A stretch of DNA of 64,000 nucleotides from the NCBI RefSeq assembly GCF_007197995.1, contig NZ_VKKH01000004.1, positions 62,001 through 126,000 on the forward strand, read 5' to 3'. This DNA is from Aliiglaciecola sp. M165. GTDB lineage: Bacteria; Pseudomonadota; Gammaproteobacteria; Enterobacterales; Alteromonadaceae. A model generated the notes under the pieces. It was not told where the DNA came from and did not search any database. It saw only the letters and a program-made list of their open reading frames with translations. Each line of letters starts with the position of its first letter. The first letter of the stretch is position 1. The translations under genes were made by a program, and so were the position numbers. Shown here piece after piece: positions 1 through 9,150 of the stretch.

Positions 1-2577
1 CTTCCCAATGGCGTGAATCCATCAGACGGATTCCATACCTATGCGATTGAATGGCAAGAAGGCGAAATTCGTTGGTATATGGATGGTTACCTTTATGCCA
101 CACAAATGGCCTCTGAGGTGCGTTTCAATAGCAAAGATGAAGCAGTTGGCTTGATCCATAGAGGTTGGTTTGCAGAATATTTCGACATCGCTACAGGCGA
201 GCAACAAGTATTTTGGGATAGCTCACCCTTTGATCAGGATTTTCATTTAATCCTAAACTTTGCTGTTGGCGGGAGCTGGCCGGAAAACGTCAACAATTTG
301 GGTATTGATGAGTCAGCCTTCGCTGGCGGACAAGCATTCCAAATTGACTACGTTCGTGTTTACGAATGTTCTATCGATCCTGACACAGGAGCGGGTTGTG
401 AAACCGTTCGTGGTGGCTACAAAGACGAAAACACTTTGGTTGAAGGTAAAGCACCTACGCCAACGCCTCCAACGCCTGACGTAGCAGTGCCTATTACTAT
501 ATTTGACGATGCTGAAAATCCTTTGTGGAAGCTTTGGGATTGCTGTGGTGGTACAACACCTGCTGTTGTAACTGATGATGCCGAACATGGCGCAGTCGCT
601 GAGTTCCAGATACTGGATAACGCCGGCACAGTGTTAGGTTTCAATAGCCGCCCTGATGTTTCAGAAGGTGGCACACCGTTTAACGCTTCGGCGATGTTAA
701 CGACGGGTAATTTATCCTTTGAAATGAAGGTTGTGAATGCGCCGACTTCTGATACGACCTGGCTGTTAAAGGTCGAAGGGGACAACAACACCTCATTTGC
801 CGAAGTTGCCTTGAACACAAGTGTCGAAGGCGCAGATCCGGTTACTGGTCAGTGGCAAACCTATACCTTCCCTTTACAAGCGTTGAGCGATGCAGGTTTA
901 GATATCAGCGCAATTGATGTCATTATGATATTCCCAGCGTGGCAAACCGGTGAAGGCGCAATCTATCGCGTTGATAACGTAGAAATTGCCGAGCCAGGTG
1001 GCCAGGTGTTCCCTGAGTTAGTGCTGTTTGAAGACCAAGCCAATCCAGACTGGCCATTGTGGGATTGCTGTGGTGGTACAACGCCTACTGAAGAAATGGA
1101 TGATGCCGATCATGGCGTGGTTGCTGAATTTTCAATCCTAAACAATGACGGCACTGTACTTGGGTTCAAACCAGCGGATGGTTCTGGCATTAACTTTGAC
1201 GCGTCAGCACTACTTACTGATGGTGTCGTGCAGTTTGAAATGAAAGTTGTCAATGCACCAACTTCACCTGATGCAGTATGGAAGTTCAAAATTGAAGGTG
1301 ACGGTGCCACATCGGCAGTAGAAGTCGACTTGTCAACCGGTAATGGTGGTGCAGATCCTGTGACCGGAGAGTGGGCAACTTACACCTTTGCGATTTCAGA
1401 CCTTGCTGATGCGGGCTTAGATATCAGTGTGATTGATGTCTTAATGATTTTCCCTGCATGGCAAACCGGTGAAGGGGCTATCTACCGCGTGGACAACGCC
1501 AAAATCTTCAACCCGAATGCTACGAGTGGACCAACAGGTCCTCGTGAAGTGGTCTTTGCCGATGCAGAGAGCGGAAACTGGCCACTATGGGATTGTTGCG
1601 GCGGAACCACGCCAACAGTTGAAACCGATGATGCTGATCATGGTGCAGTTGCTGAGTTCCAGATCCTCAATAATGATGGGACTGTACTTGGATTTAATAG
1701 CAGACTTCCCGATGATGGCGCGCCATTTGACGCCTCAGCGTTGTTAACCACAGGAACCCTTAGCTTTGAAATGAAAGTCGTAAGTCCGCCGACTGCAGAT
1801 ACGACCTGGTTATTGAAAGTTGAAGCTGACAATAATACATCCTTCGCTGAAGTAGCACTAAATACCAGCACTGAAGGGGCTAACCCAGTGACGGGTGAGT
1901 GGCAAACTTATACCTTCCCTCTCTCAGCCTTGTCCGATGCAGGGCTAGATATCAGTGCTATTGACGTCATCATGATATTCCCTGCATGGCAGACCGGAGA
2001 AGGCGCAGTTTACCGCGTAGATAATCTGGTGATTGGAAATCCTGGTGATACGGGTCAAGCGCAAGATGGCAACTCACTTGTCACATTTTTCAAAGATGAC
2101 GCCAATGCAGAGTGGCCGCTTTGGGATTGTTGCGGCGGTACTACGCCAACAGTGGCTGCTGACGATGCAGATCACGGCGCAACAGCAGAATTCCAAATCC
2201 TTGATAACGCAGGAACAGTGCTTGGCTTCTACAGCCGGGATGCGGGTTCACCTGTAGATGCTAGTGCATACCTAACGACTGGTACCCTGACTTTCGAAAT
2301 GAAAATCGTGACGCCTCCTTCAGGAGGCGATACAAACTGGCTGCTTAAAGTTGAAGCAGACAATAACACGTCTTTTGCGGAAGTTAATTTGAACACCAGT
2401 AATGAAGGACAAGACCCCGTAGTAGGACAATGGCAAACCTATACATTCGATCTACTCGCTTTGTCTGATGCAGGCCTGGACCTTAGTGCAATTGATGTAG
2501 TGATGGTTTTCCCAGCATGGCAGACGGGCGGTGGAGCGATTTATCGTATCGACAACGCCATGATCACAACCAATTAA
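1..2577 (+). CDS. GH16-family beta-glucanase, 3' part, with four tandem C-terminal CBM-like modules
   Basis: The reading frame is open from base 1, so the gene starts outside the window; the first ATG at 13 is internal. The first ~125 residues look like the end of a GH16 jelly-roll (DGFHTYAIEW, then IRWYMDG, LILNFAVGGSWP and IDYVRVYE). The GH16 catalytic ExDxxE motif would lie upstream and cannot be checked. A Thr/Pro linker (about 450-480) leads into four homologous modules of 175-178 residues, each with a WDCCGGTTP motif (gat codons at 538, 1063, 1591, 2125) and ending in AIYRVDN-like text. They resemble galactose-binding-like, ExoP C-terminal-type domains. GH16 enzymes in this setting cut beta-1,3 or mixed-linked glucans. 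Neighbouring GH81 and GH3 genes support laminarin. Substrate is inferred. Confidence 0.82.
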   Translation, partial: LPNGVNPSDGFHTYAIEWQEGEIRWYMDGYLYATQMASEVRFNSKDEAVGLIHRGWFAEYFDIATGEQQVFWDSSPFDQDFHLILNFAVGGSWPENVNNLGIDESAFAGGQAFQIDYVRVYECSIDPDTGAGCETVRGGYKDENTLVEGKAPTPTPPTPDVAVPITIFDDAENPLWKLWDCCGGTTPAVVTDDAEHGAVAEFQILDNAGTVLGFNSRPDVSEGGTPFNASAMLTTGNLSFEMKVVNAPTSDTTWLLKVEGDNNTSFAEVALNTSVEGADPVTGQWQTYTFPLQALSDAGLDISAIDVIMIFPAWQTGEGAIYRVDNVEIAEPGGQVFPELVLFEDQANPDWPLWDCCGGTTPTEEMDDADHGVVAEFSILNNDGTVLGFKPADGSGINFDASALLTDGVVQFEMKVVNAPTSPDAVWKFKIEGDGATSAVEVDLSTGNGGADPVTGEWATYTFAISDLADAGLDISVIDVLMIFPAWQTGEGAIYRVDNAKIFNPNATSGPTGPREVVFADAESGNWPLWDCCGGTTPTVETDDADHGAVAEFQILNNDGTVLGFNSRLPDDGAPFDASALLTTGTLSFEMKVVSPPTADTTWLLKVEADNNTSFAEVALNTSTEGANPVTGEWQTYTFPLSALSDAGLDISAIDVIMIFPAWQTGEGAVYRVDNLVIGNPGDTGQAQDGNSLVTFFKDDANAEWPLWDCCGGTTPTVAADDADHGATAEFQILDNAGTVLGFYSRDAGSPVDASAYLTTGTLTFEMKIVTPPSGGDTNWLLKVEADNNTSFAEVNLNTSNEGQDPVVGQWQTYTFDLLALSDAGLDLSAIDVVMVFPAWQTGGGAIYRIDNAMITTN
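481..2574 (+). repeat. Four tandem 525-534 bp repeats encoding CBM-like modules
   Basis: Four in-frame copies start near 481, 1006, 1540 and 2071. Anchor codons for the DCCGG motif are 525, 528 and 534 bases apart. Each copy carries LTTG.L.FEMK, W.LKVE.DN.TSF.EV, QTYTF.L..LSDAGLD.SAIDV and FPAWQTG. Copy 2 is the most divergent (ATSAVEVDLSTG in place of NTSFAEVALNTS). The wobble positions differ throughout, so the copies are old duplications or are kept from homogenising. Confidence 0.85.
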
Positions 2578-2598
2578 TTGATACTGAACACACTAAGG

Positions 2599-2643
2599 GT
2601 TTTATCCCGCGGAACTTTACACAATGCGCCAGCGGGATAAAAC
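2599..2643. promoter_or_regulatory. Perfect 12-bp inverted repeat between GH16 and TonB receptor genes
   Basis: GTTTTATCCCGC (2599-2610) is repeated inverted as GCGGGATAAAAC (2632-2643) around a 21-base loop. It sits just before the TonB receptor start. No T-run follows the right arm, so it is not a typical intrinsic terminator. It could be a leader structure, an mRNA processing point or a protein site. Confidence 0.55.
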
Positions 2644-2676
2644 AGCCACATGAAGAAAATTATAAGTAGGGTAACT

Positions 2677-5649
2677 ATGAAAGACATGAACTTCAGTAAG
2701 AAATACCTTGCCGCATCCATCTCTGTGCTTTTGGGCACAGCAGTTGTACCTCAAATTTCAGCGCAAGAGGCAGATAATGCCGATGCCGCTGGAGGGGATG
2801 TAGAAGTCATTGCTGTACGAGGGATCCGCGGCAGTTTAATGCGCGCGCAAGATTTAAAACGCGACGGACAAGGCGTTGTTGACGCTATATCCGCTGAAGA
2901 AATGGGTAAATTCCCCGATACTAACCTTGCCGAATCACTGCAACGTATTACCGGTGTCACGGTAAGCAGAAGCAACGGTGAAGGTAGTGAAATTACCGTG
3001 CGGGGATTTGGTCCAGATTTTAACTTGATTACCTTAAATGGTCGTCAAATGCCAGGAACAGGTAATACTCGTTCTTTCAAATTGGAAAACTTGTCATCGT
3101 CAGGTGTTAGCGCCTTGGAGTTATATAAAACTGGCCGTGCAGATATTCCATCCGGTGGACTAGGTGCAACGGTAAATATTGTCACAGCAAGACCTTTGGC
3201 ATCTCCTGGTTTGAAATATTCATTGTCCGCCAAAGGAATTTATGATGAGTCAAACGTTGAAGGGGATGATGTCACTCCAGAATTGTCTGCTTTGTATAGC
3301 GATACCTACGCAGACAATACTATTGGTTTGGCCATATCTTTGTCGATGCAAGATCGTGACTTCCAACAACAAAGTGCAAATATTCCAGGTTGGCAAGCCG
3401 ACCAAGGGCCATTTGGCAACGCGACTTCGGCAATAGATTTGCGTCCAGACGCAGCCAATGAAGAAGAAGACATAATGGGTGGCACGACCACTGCCGATGG
3501 TAAGGCCGGTCATACCTATTTCCCCCGCCAGATTTCATATAACATTAACAATGTTCAACGCTCTCGTTTCAACGGGCAAGCAACCTTGCAATATGCGCCT
3601 CGAGACGATATGACCTTTACTCTGGACTATGTTTATTCTGAAGCGGAAACAGCGACGTCGGGTTTAGGCTATGGCATCTGGTTTAACTTTGGCGGAAATG
3701 TGACAAGTTATGAATTGGATGAGCGCGGAACGGCCATTCGCTTTACCGAAACCGCCAATGATTTTGCGCACTCCGCCAATAGAGAAACTTTATTGGTAGA
3801 AAGTGATTCCATCGGATTTAATTTCGAATGGCAAATCACTGACGACATTCATTTTGAATTGGATTATCACGATTCAAAAACCGAGACCGACAATGGTGCT
3901 GATGATGGTACTGGACACTCTGGTAACATCATTCTCGGACCGAACAACATCGTGACTAAAACCTATGATTTTTCTGAAGGTGGCATTCCGCAATTTGTCA
4001 TGACCTGGCCAGATAACGCCGCCGAGGCAAGTCCAGCCGATTTTGATCCGTTGTTTGCTCAATTTAGCCGTGGTGTGGGCGAGTCTACCGTCGAACAACT
4101 GCAATTAGATGCCGAATGGGTTAACCCTGATGATAGCTTCCTAATGAGCGTTCGTGCTGGTATTGCCATTACCGACCAAACCTTTGGTGGAAGAAACGCC
4201 TTTAGTGGCAACCAAGGTCCCGGCGGTTACAATGGCAACCAAGCTATCTTCCCAGATAGCATGTTTGTAAGACGAGATTCAGGTGACTTCCTTGACGAAT
4301 TTTCTAATGGCGGTGCAAACCTCACTACCGATTACTACTACGCGTTTGATTATGCTGAGGCAGTTGGTAGATTGCAGTCTTTCTTTGGCTTTAATCCAGA
4401 TCCGTTTGAATCTTTTGTTACGGAAGGCCTAGCAGACTTGACCGAAGAAACACAAAGTGCCTATGTCGCAGCAGACATGTACTTCGAAATCGGAGATATG
4501 CCGGTAGATGTCAATGTGGGAGTGCGCTATGAACAGACAGACGTAATCAGTATTGTCGATCAGGATGTTGAAGACTTTGTTGTTTGGACTAACCCAACGG
4601 AGTGGCAGTTGCGCTTTAGACCAAGCGAGACCGGCAGCGTTCAGTTTACCGGCGAGCATGATTTGTACCTACCAAACTTGGATATTAAGGTAGAGGTGAC
4701 CGACGATATTATTGCCAGACTCTCTACAAGTAAAACGATTACCCGAGCACCGCTAGGAAATCTAGTTGGTGCACGTTCACTATCGCCAGCCCCTAAACCA
4801 GGTAGCAGAAATGGTGCGGCGGGGAACACCAACTTGCAACCCTTTGAATCGACTAACCTGGATTTGATCGTTGAGTACTATTACGAAGAAGCGAGTTATA
4901 TTGCACTGGGGTATTTCAGAAAAGACGTGAAAAACTTTATAAGCAACAATCAGACGCTGCTGACTTTCGAAGGTTTACGTGACCCGCTAAATGGTCCACG
5001 TGCCGCGCAAGCGACAGCTGAGCTCGTTGCTGCCGGAATCCCTGTTACTGACGGTGCAATTTGGCAGCAGTTGATTGACAGTGGCCAAGGAATCGATGAC
5101 GCCTGTTGTCAAACCCAGATCATCCGTCAGAACCCTGATGACCCACTTATTGAATGGTTGGTGAGTCGTCCTGAAAATGGTGATGACAAGACTGTAGATG
5201 GATTTGAATTCGCGATCCAGCATATGTTTGGTGAAACCGGCTTTGGTGCTGGCTTTAACTTTACAATAGTTGATGGTGACGTAGAATTTGACGTAGACAG
5301 CTTTGAAAGACAAGCACCTTTAAACGGCCTGAGTGACTCAGCCAATATTCAATTGTTCTACGAAAAAGATGGCCTTTCAGCAAAAATTACTTACGCATGG
5401 CGTGATGATTATTTGATTGGTGTTGGTCAACAGCAAGGCTCTGCTGAATCTCCGCCTCAATTCGGTAAAGAATACGCACAAACTGATATCAGTATTAACT
5501 ACGATATTACTGAAAATCTAACGGTGTTTTTTGAAGGTTTAAATATAACCAATGAAACCGAGGAAGGTTACGGACGCTACGAAGAGCAATTCTTGTTTGC
5601 TCGTCAATATGGTTCCCGTTACAACCTAGGTGCACGTTACACCTTCTAA
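2677..5649 (+). CDS. TonB-dependent receptor (oligosaccharide type)
   Basis: Outer-membrane active transporter of about 990 residues. A signal peptide (FSKKYLAASISVLLGTAVVPQISAQ) is followed by a plug with VIAVRGIRGS, VVDAISAEEMGKFPDTNLAESLQRITGV and VRGFGPDFNLITLNGR, then a long beta-barrel ending ..YNLGARYTF with a terminal Phe. This matches the TIGR01782-like receptors common in glycan loci of marine gammaproteobacteria. The ATG at 2677 is chosen over 2650 because AGGG lies at a fitting distance before it and none before 2650. It is a clear paralogue of the receptor at 40325. The context of GH16, GH81 and GH3 suggests beta-1,3-gluco-oligosaccharide import, which is inferred. Confidence 0.93.
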   Translation: MKDMNFSKKYLAASISVLLGTAVVPQISAQEADNADAAGGDVEVIAVRGIRGSLMRAQDLKRDGQGVVDAISAEEMGKFPDTNLAESLQRITGVTVSRSNGEGSEITVRGFGPDFNLITLNGRQMPGTGNTRSFKLENLSSSGVSALELYKTGRADIPSGGLGATVNIVTARPLASPGLKYSLSAKGIYDESNVEGDDVTPELSALYSDTYADNTIGLAISLSMQDRDFQQQSANIPGWQADQGPFGNATSAIDLRPDAANEEEDIMGGTTTADGKAGHTYFPRQISYNINNVQRSRFNGQATLQYAPRDDMTFTLDYVYSEAETATSGLGYGIWFNFGGNVTSYELDERGTAIRFTETANDFAHSANRETLLVESDSIGFNFEWQITDDIHFELDYHDSKTETDNGADDGTGHSGNIILGPNNIVTKTYDFSEGGIPQFVMTWPDNAAEASPADFDPLFAQFSRGVGESTVEQLQLDAEWVNPDDSFLMSVRAGIAITDQTFGGRNAFSGNQGPGGYNGNQAIFPDSMFVRRDSGDFLDEFSNGGANLTTDYYYAFDYAEAVGRLQSFFGFNPDPFESFVTEGLADLTEETQSAYVAADMYFEIGDMPVDVNVGVRYEQTDVISIVDQDVEDFVVWTNPTEWQLRFRPSETGSVQFTGEHDLYLPNLDIKVEVTDDIIARLSTSKTITRAPLGNLVGARSLSPAPKPGSRNGAAGNTNLQPFESTNLDLIVEYYYEEASYIALGYFRKDVKNFISNNQTLLTFEGLRDPLNGPRAAQATAELVAAGIPVTDGAIWQQLIDSGQGIDDACCQTQIIRQNPDDPLIEWLVSRPENGDDKTVDGFEFAIQHMFGETGFGAGFNFTIVDGDVEFDVDSFERQAPLNGLSDSANIQLFYEKDGLSAKITYAWRDDYLIGVGQQQGSAESPPQFGKEYAQTDISINYDITENLTVFFEGLNITNETEEGYGRYEEQFLFARQYGSRYNLGARYTF

Positions 5650-5664
5650 GCGAAGGTTGTTATG

Positions 5665-5692
5665 AAAAAAGCCGCTTTTTAAGCGGCTTTTT
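5665..5692 (+). terminator. Intrinsic terminator after the TonB receptor
   Basis: GCCGCTT (5671-5677) pairs with AAGCGGC (5681-5687) across a short loop, flanked by A5-6 and T5 runs, 15 bases after the stop codon. The A/T flanks extend the stem. Confidence 0.85.
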
Positions 5693-5729
5693 GATATGCT
5701 TTTTTTAATCTGTTCACTTGGAGTAAGAA

Positions 5730-7289
5730 GTGGTCGATCATCAAATTAGAAAAATTGTTATCGTCGGTGGTGGCACCGCTGGATGGCTGACAGCGGGTGT
5801 GATTGCTGCAGAACATTTAGCCAACTCTGAGCAAGGAATATCAGTAACCTTGATAGAATCGCCGGACGTGAGCCCCATAGGTGTTGGCGAAGGTACCTGG
5901 CCAACTATGCGTGGAACCTTGCGCAAAATGGGAATTAGCGAAACGGATTTTATCCGCGAATGTGACGCCTCGTTCAAACAAGGGGCAAAGTTCGCCAAAT
6001 GGGTTACAGGTGCTGAAGATGATGCCTACTATCATCCACTTGTTCTTCCTCAAGGATACGAGCAAATTAACTTAGCGCCGTTTTGGCAAGAACAAGCCGA
6101 CAAGGTTTCGTTTGCCGATGCCGTCTCATTTCAAGGGCACCTATGTGATCAGCACTTGGCCCCAAAACAAAATACCACGCCAGAATATGCCCATGTTGCA
6201 AACTATGCGTATCATCTTGACGCCGGTAAATTTTCCACATTTTTGACTAAACATTGCACCGAGAAACTTGGCGTAACTCATATCCTTGACCATGTTACCG
6301 ACATTAACAGTCACGATAACGGCGATATCCGTTCTATCAATACGAAAATGTCAGGGGAATTGGAAGCGGATCTATTCGTTGATTGCACAGGTTTCAATGC
6401 ACTATTAATCGGTAAGCATTACCAAATTCCATTTATTAACAAACGCCATATTCTCTTCAATGACACTGCACTTGCAGTGCACGTGCCCTATGAAACTGAA
6501 CAAAGCCCTATTGCGTCTCATACTATATCAACGGGGCAAAGTGCAGGCTGGATCTGGGACATTGGACTGCCCTCTCGACGCGGTGTAGGCCATGTTTTTT
6601 CTTCTGACCACACCACGGTTGAGCATGCAGAAACGGAATTGAGAGACTACATAAAGCAAAGCATTGGTGATAAAGCGGATGAATTAAAGGTTCGAAAAAT
6701 CCCCATCGTGCCTGGCCACAGGCAGGTATTTTGGCATAAAAACTGTGTTGCTGTAGGGCTATCAGCAGGGTTCCTCGAGCCGCTGGAAGCGTCAGCGTTA
6801 GTGCTTGTTGAGCTGTCGGCTGCAATGATCAGCGAGCAAATGCCCGCAACGCGCAGTGTAATGGATATTGTCGCAAAACGCTTTAACGATAAGTTCCTGT
6901 ATCGCTGGGATCGAATCATTGATTTTCTTAAACTTCACTACATTTTAACCAAGCGCACCGATACCGATTATTGGGTGGATAATTGCGATAAGAAAACGAT
7001 CCCGGAAGACCTTAGACAGCTAATGGAGCTATGGCGATATCATAGCCCTTGGCATAGCGATTTCACGCAAATTGATGAAGTATTCCCTTCTGCCAGCTAT
7101 CAATATGTGTTGTATGGAATGGGATTTAAAACCGAATCTGCTGGCACCCAAAGACGCTCATTAGATAAACAACTTGCGATGGAGAATTTTCGCAAAAACC
7201 AACAACTGACCCAAAAGCTTATAAAAGGACTGCCAACAAATCGGGCACTCATCAATAAAATACGTCAGTTTGGATTGCAGCGCATTTAA
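5730..7289 (+). CDS. Flavin-dependent tryptophan halogenase homologue (EAS/WDIG subtype)
   Basis: A 519-residue PF04820-type flavoprotein. The FAD-binding GGGTAGW motif is at residues 13-19 and the halogenase lysine appears at K83 in ASFKQG, so the chlorinating or brominating chemistry is possible. The usual WxWxIP signature reads WIWDIG, and the usual EPLEST reads EPLEAS, so the residue equivalent to the Ser next to the catalytic Glu is Ala. The start is GTG at 5730 with GGAG eight bases upstream. No flavin reductase gene is near. It is followed by SapC and Cupin_8 genes, a recurrent set near TonB receptors in these bacteria. The real substrate is unknown; free tryptophan is not implied by the name. 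Confidence 0.85.
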   Translation: MVDHQIRKIVIVGGGTAGWLTAGVIAAEHLANSEQGISVTLIESPDVSPIGVGEGTWPTMRGTLRKMGISETDFIRECDASFKQGAKFAKWVTGAEDDAYYHPLVLPQGYEQINLAPFWQEQADKVSFADAVSFQGHLCDQHLAPKQNTTPEYAHVANYAYHLDAGKFSTFLTKHCTEKLGVTHILDHVTDINSHDNGDIRSINTKMSGELEADLFVDCTGFNALLIGKHYQIPFINKRHILFNDTALAVHVPYETEQSPIASHTISTGQSAGWIWDIGLPSRRGVGHVFSSDHTTVEHAETELRDYIKQSIGDKADELKVRKIPIVPGHRQVFWHKNCVAVGLSAGFLEPLEASALVLVELSAAMISEQMPATRSVMDIVAKRFNDKFLYRWDRIIDFLKLHYILTKRTDTDYWVDNCDKKTIPEDLRQLMELWRYHSPWHSDFTQIDEVFPSASYQYVLYGMGFKTESAGTQRRSLDKQLAMENFRKNQQLTQKLIKGLPTNRALINKIRQFGLQRI

Positions 7290-7365
7290 CTCGGAAAACG
7301 AGACAATCAAACCAACAACTAGTCTAGGTGCTAGTAAGAAATACAATAACTAATCAGGACACTCT

Positions 7366-8088
7366 ATGCCAAACCATCAAGTACTCGACAATGTGACGCA
7401 CAAAGATTTAAAAATCATAACCGACATGCTTCCCAGACTCGGTGACGATGTCAGCTATGCGAATATTTTTGTATCTGAGTTCAGACAAGTACAAGGTGTT
7501 TATCCGATCTTTTTTAGAAAGAATTCAGAGTCAGGAAAATTTGAAGCCATCGCCATGTTCGGCTTTGCTGAAATGGAGAATTTGTATTTAACCGAAAAAG
7601 GCTGGCAAGGCGACTATGTGCCATTGAGTATTCAACGTCGCCCTTTCTTGATTGGTTTTCAAAATACTCAAGTTGATGGTGTACTAACTCAGGAACCTGT
7701 GGTCTTTGTTGATATGGATAGTCCACGAGTTTCTGAAGAAATTGGTGAGCCTGTATTTTTGGAACAAGGGGGGCAAAGCGATTATTTACAGCACATGACA
7801 TCGGTACTTAAGGCTGTTAACGAAGGGCACCAACTCACAGATGAATTTGTTGCAGAACTGCTTTCACAGGATTTGATTGAATCGGTTAGCATAAAAGTCA
7901 CTGTCAAAGATGGAAGTAACAACGAACTCACAGGCATTTACACAATCAACGAAGAAAAAGTGGCAGCGCTGAGCGGCGAGGATTTGCAAAATTTACATAG
8001 CAAAGGCTACTTGCAAATGATCCATATGATCGAGGCATCAATGGCCAATCTTTCTCCGTTGATAGAAAAGAAAAACGCGACCCTATAG
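7366..8088 (+). CDS. SapC family protein
   Basis: A 240-residue protein of the PF07277 (SapC) type, recognised from the pattern FVSEFRQVQGVYPIFFRK, followed by GKFEAIAMFGFAEMENLYLTEKGW and YVPLSIQRRPFLIGF. No signal peptide or membrane segment is visible. AGGA precedes the ATG by seven bases. It lies 76 bases after the halogenase homologue and 9 bases before the Cupin_8 gene, so one transcript is likely. The name comes from a Campylobacter S-layer-linked gene, but the biochemical role of the family is not known to me. Confidence 0.85.
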   Translation: MPNHQVLDNVTHKDLKIITDMLPRLGDDVSYANIFVSEFRQVQGVYPIFFRKNSESGKFEAIAMFGFAEMENLYLTEKGWQGDYVPLSIQRRPFLIGFQNTQVDGVLTQEPVVFVDMDSPRVSEEIGEPVFLEQGGQSDYLQHMTSVLKAVNEGHQLTDEFVAELLSQDLIESVSIKVTVKDGSNNELTGIYTINEEKVAALSGEDLQNLHSKGYLQMIHMIEASMANLSPLIEKKNATL

Positions 8089-8097
8089 AGATGCAAA

Positions 8098-9111
8098 GTG
8101 CTGTCATTTAGCTCGAAAAATACGATTAAAGAGATACATTCTGCCAGCGAATCAGATTTGACCTCTGAGTTATTATGTTGCAATGAACCCGCTGTTCTTA
8201 GAGGGCTTATTAAATCCTGGCCATTAGTACAAGCGGCTGAGAAAAGCGCACAGCATGCTGCAGACTATTTAACCAGTAGTGCGAATGACCGTCCCGTGCA
8301 AGCCTTCGTGGCTGGTGCTGCCGAACAAGGCCGCTTTTTTTACAACGAAACAATGGATGGCTTTAATTTCTCGCCAAAAACAACAAACTTCAAAAACGTA
8401 ATCGACGATATTTTTGCTCATGCAAATAATCCAGCTTTAGATTCAACTTATTTGGGTTCGACATCAATCAATCACATATTGCCCGAGTTTCGTTTGCACA
8501 ACGAAGTTGATCTGCTCAAAGATTCGCCCTTAGTGAGCATATGGGTAGGTACGCCTTCGCGGATCGCCGCTCACTATGACATCCCAGATAACTTGGCCTG
8601 TGTGGCTACTGGAAAAAGGCGATTTACTTTGTTTCCACCAGATCAAATAGATAATTTATATGTAGGCCCGTTAGATTTCACTCCCGCTGGACAGTCTGCC
8701 AGCATGGTCGACTTTCATAATGTTGACTACCGTCAGTTTCCGAAATTTAAAGAGGCCATTGAGCAAAGCATTATTATAGAACTAGCGCCCGGCGACGCGC
8801 TATTTATTCCTAGTATGTGGTGGCATCATGTCGAGGGCTTGGAGGACTTTAATGTTTTAGTCAACTACTGGTGGCGGCAAGTCCCCAATTTTATGGGTAC
8901 GCCACTCGATGCGTTAAATCATGGGATCTTAAGTATTCGAGATTTGCCCAAAGCACAAAGAGATATATGGCGAAACATGTTTGAGCATTACGTATTTTCG
9001 GCTCGGGAGCCAACCCATATTCCTCCTGAGCGACGGGGAAGCTTGAATCCACTGGATGAAACCCTTGCACGGCAAATCCGTGCAGCATTAATCAACAAAC
9101 TCAATCGTTAG
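8098..9111 (+). CDS. Cupin_8 / JmjC-like Fe(II)-2-oxoglutarate dioxygenase-type protein
   Basis: A 337-residue soluble protein with the cupin-like JmjC fold signature: the HxD metal pair in AAHYDIPDN, a GKRRFTLFPPDQ strand, and a distal His in GDALFIPSMWWHHVEGL. PF13621 members include protein hydroxylases such as FIH relatives, so a post-translational hydroxylase is possible; the target is unknown. The start is GTG at 8098. An ATG at 8091 is out of frame and stops after six codons. The gene closes the receptor-halogenase-SapC-cupin row and ends 39 bases before the convergent GH81 gene. Confidence 0.83.
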   Translation: MLSFSSKNTIKEIHSASESDLTSELLCCNEPAVLRGLIKSWPLVQAAEKSAQHAADYLTSSANDRPVQAFVAGAAEQGRFFYNETMDGFNFSPKTTNFKNVIDDIFAHANNPALDSTYLGSTSINHILPEFRLHNEVDLLKDSPLVSIWVGTPSRIAAHYDIPDNLACVATGKRRFTLFPPDQIDNLYVGPLDFTPAGQSASMVDFHNVDYRQFPKFKEAIEQSIIIELAPGDALFIPSMWWHHVEGLEDFNVLVNYWWRQVPNFMGTPLDALNHGILSIRDLPKAQRDIWRNMFEHYVFSAREPTHIPPERRGSLNPLDETLARQIRAALINKLNR

Positions 9112-9150
9112 CAACAGGCTACTTATACCCATTTGGTCTATCAAAAGTGG

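Noticed and set aside
481-2574. Tandem repeats considered as CRISPR or insertion elements
   Set aside because: Unit length of about 525 bases, in-frame and protein-coding with wobble divergence; plainly duplicated protein modules.
2751-2975. Several 60-140-codon antisense frames within receptor, propeller and GH genes
   Set aside because: They follow codon bias of the real gene on the other strand, lack start signals and show no family motif.
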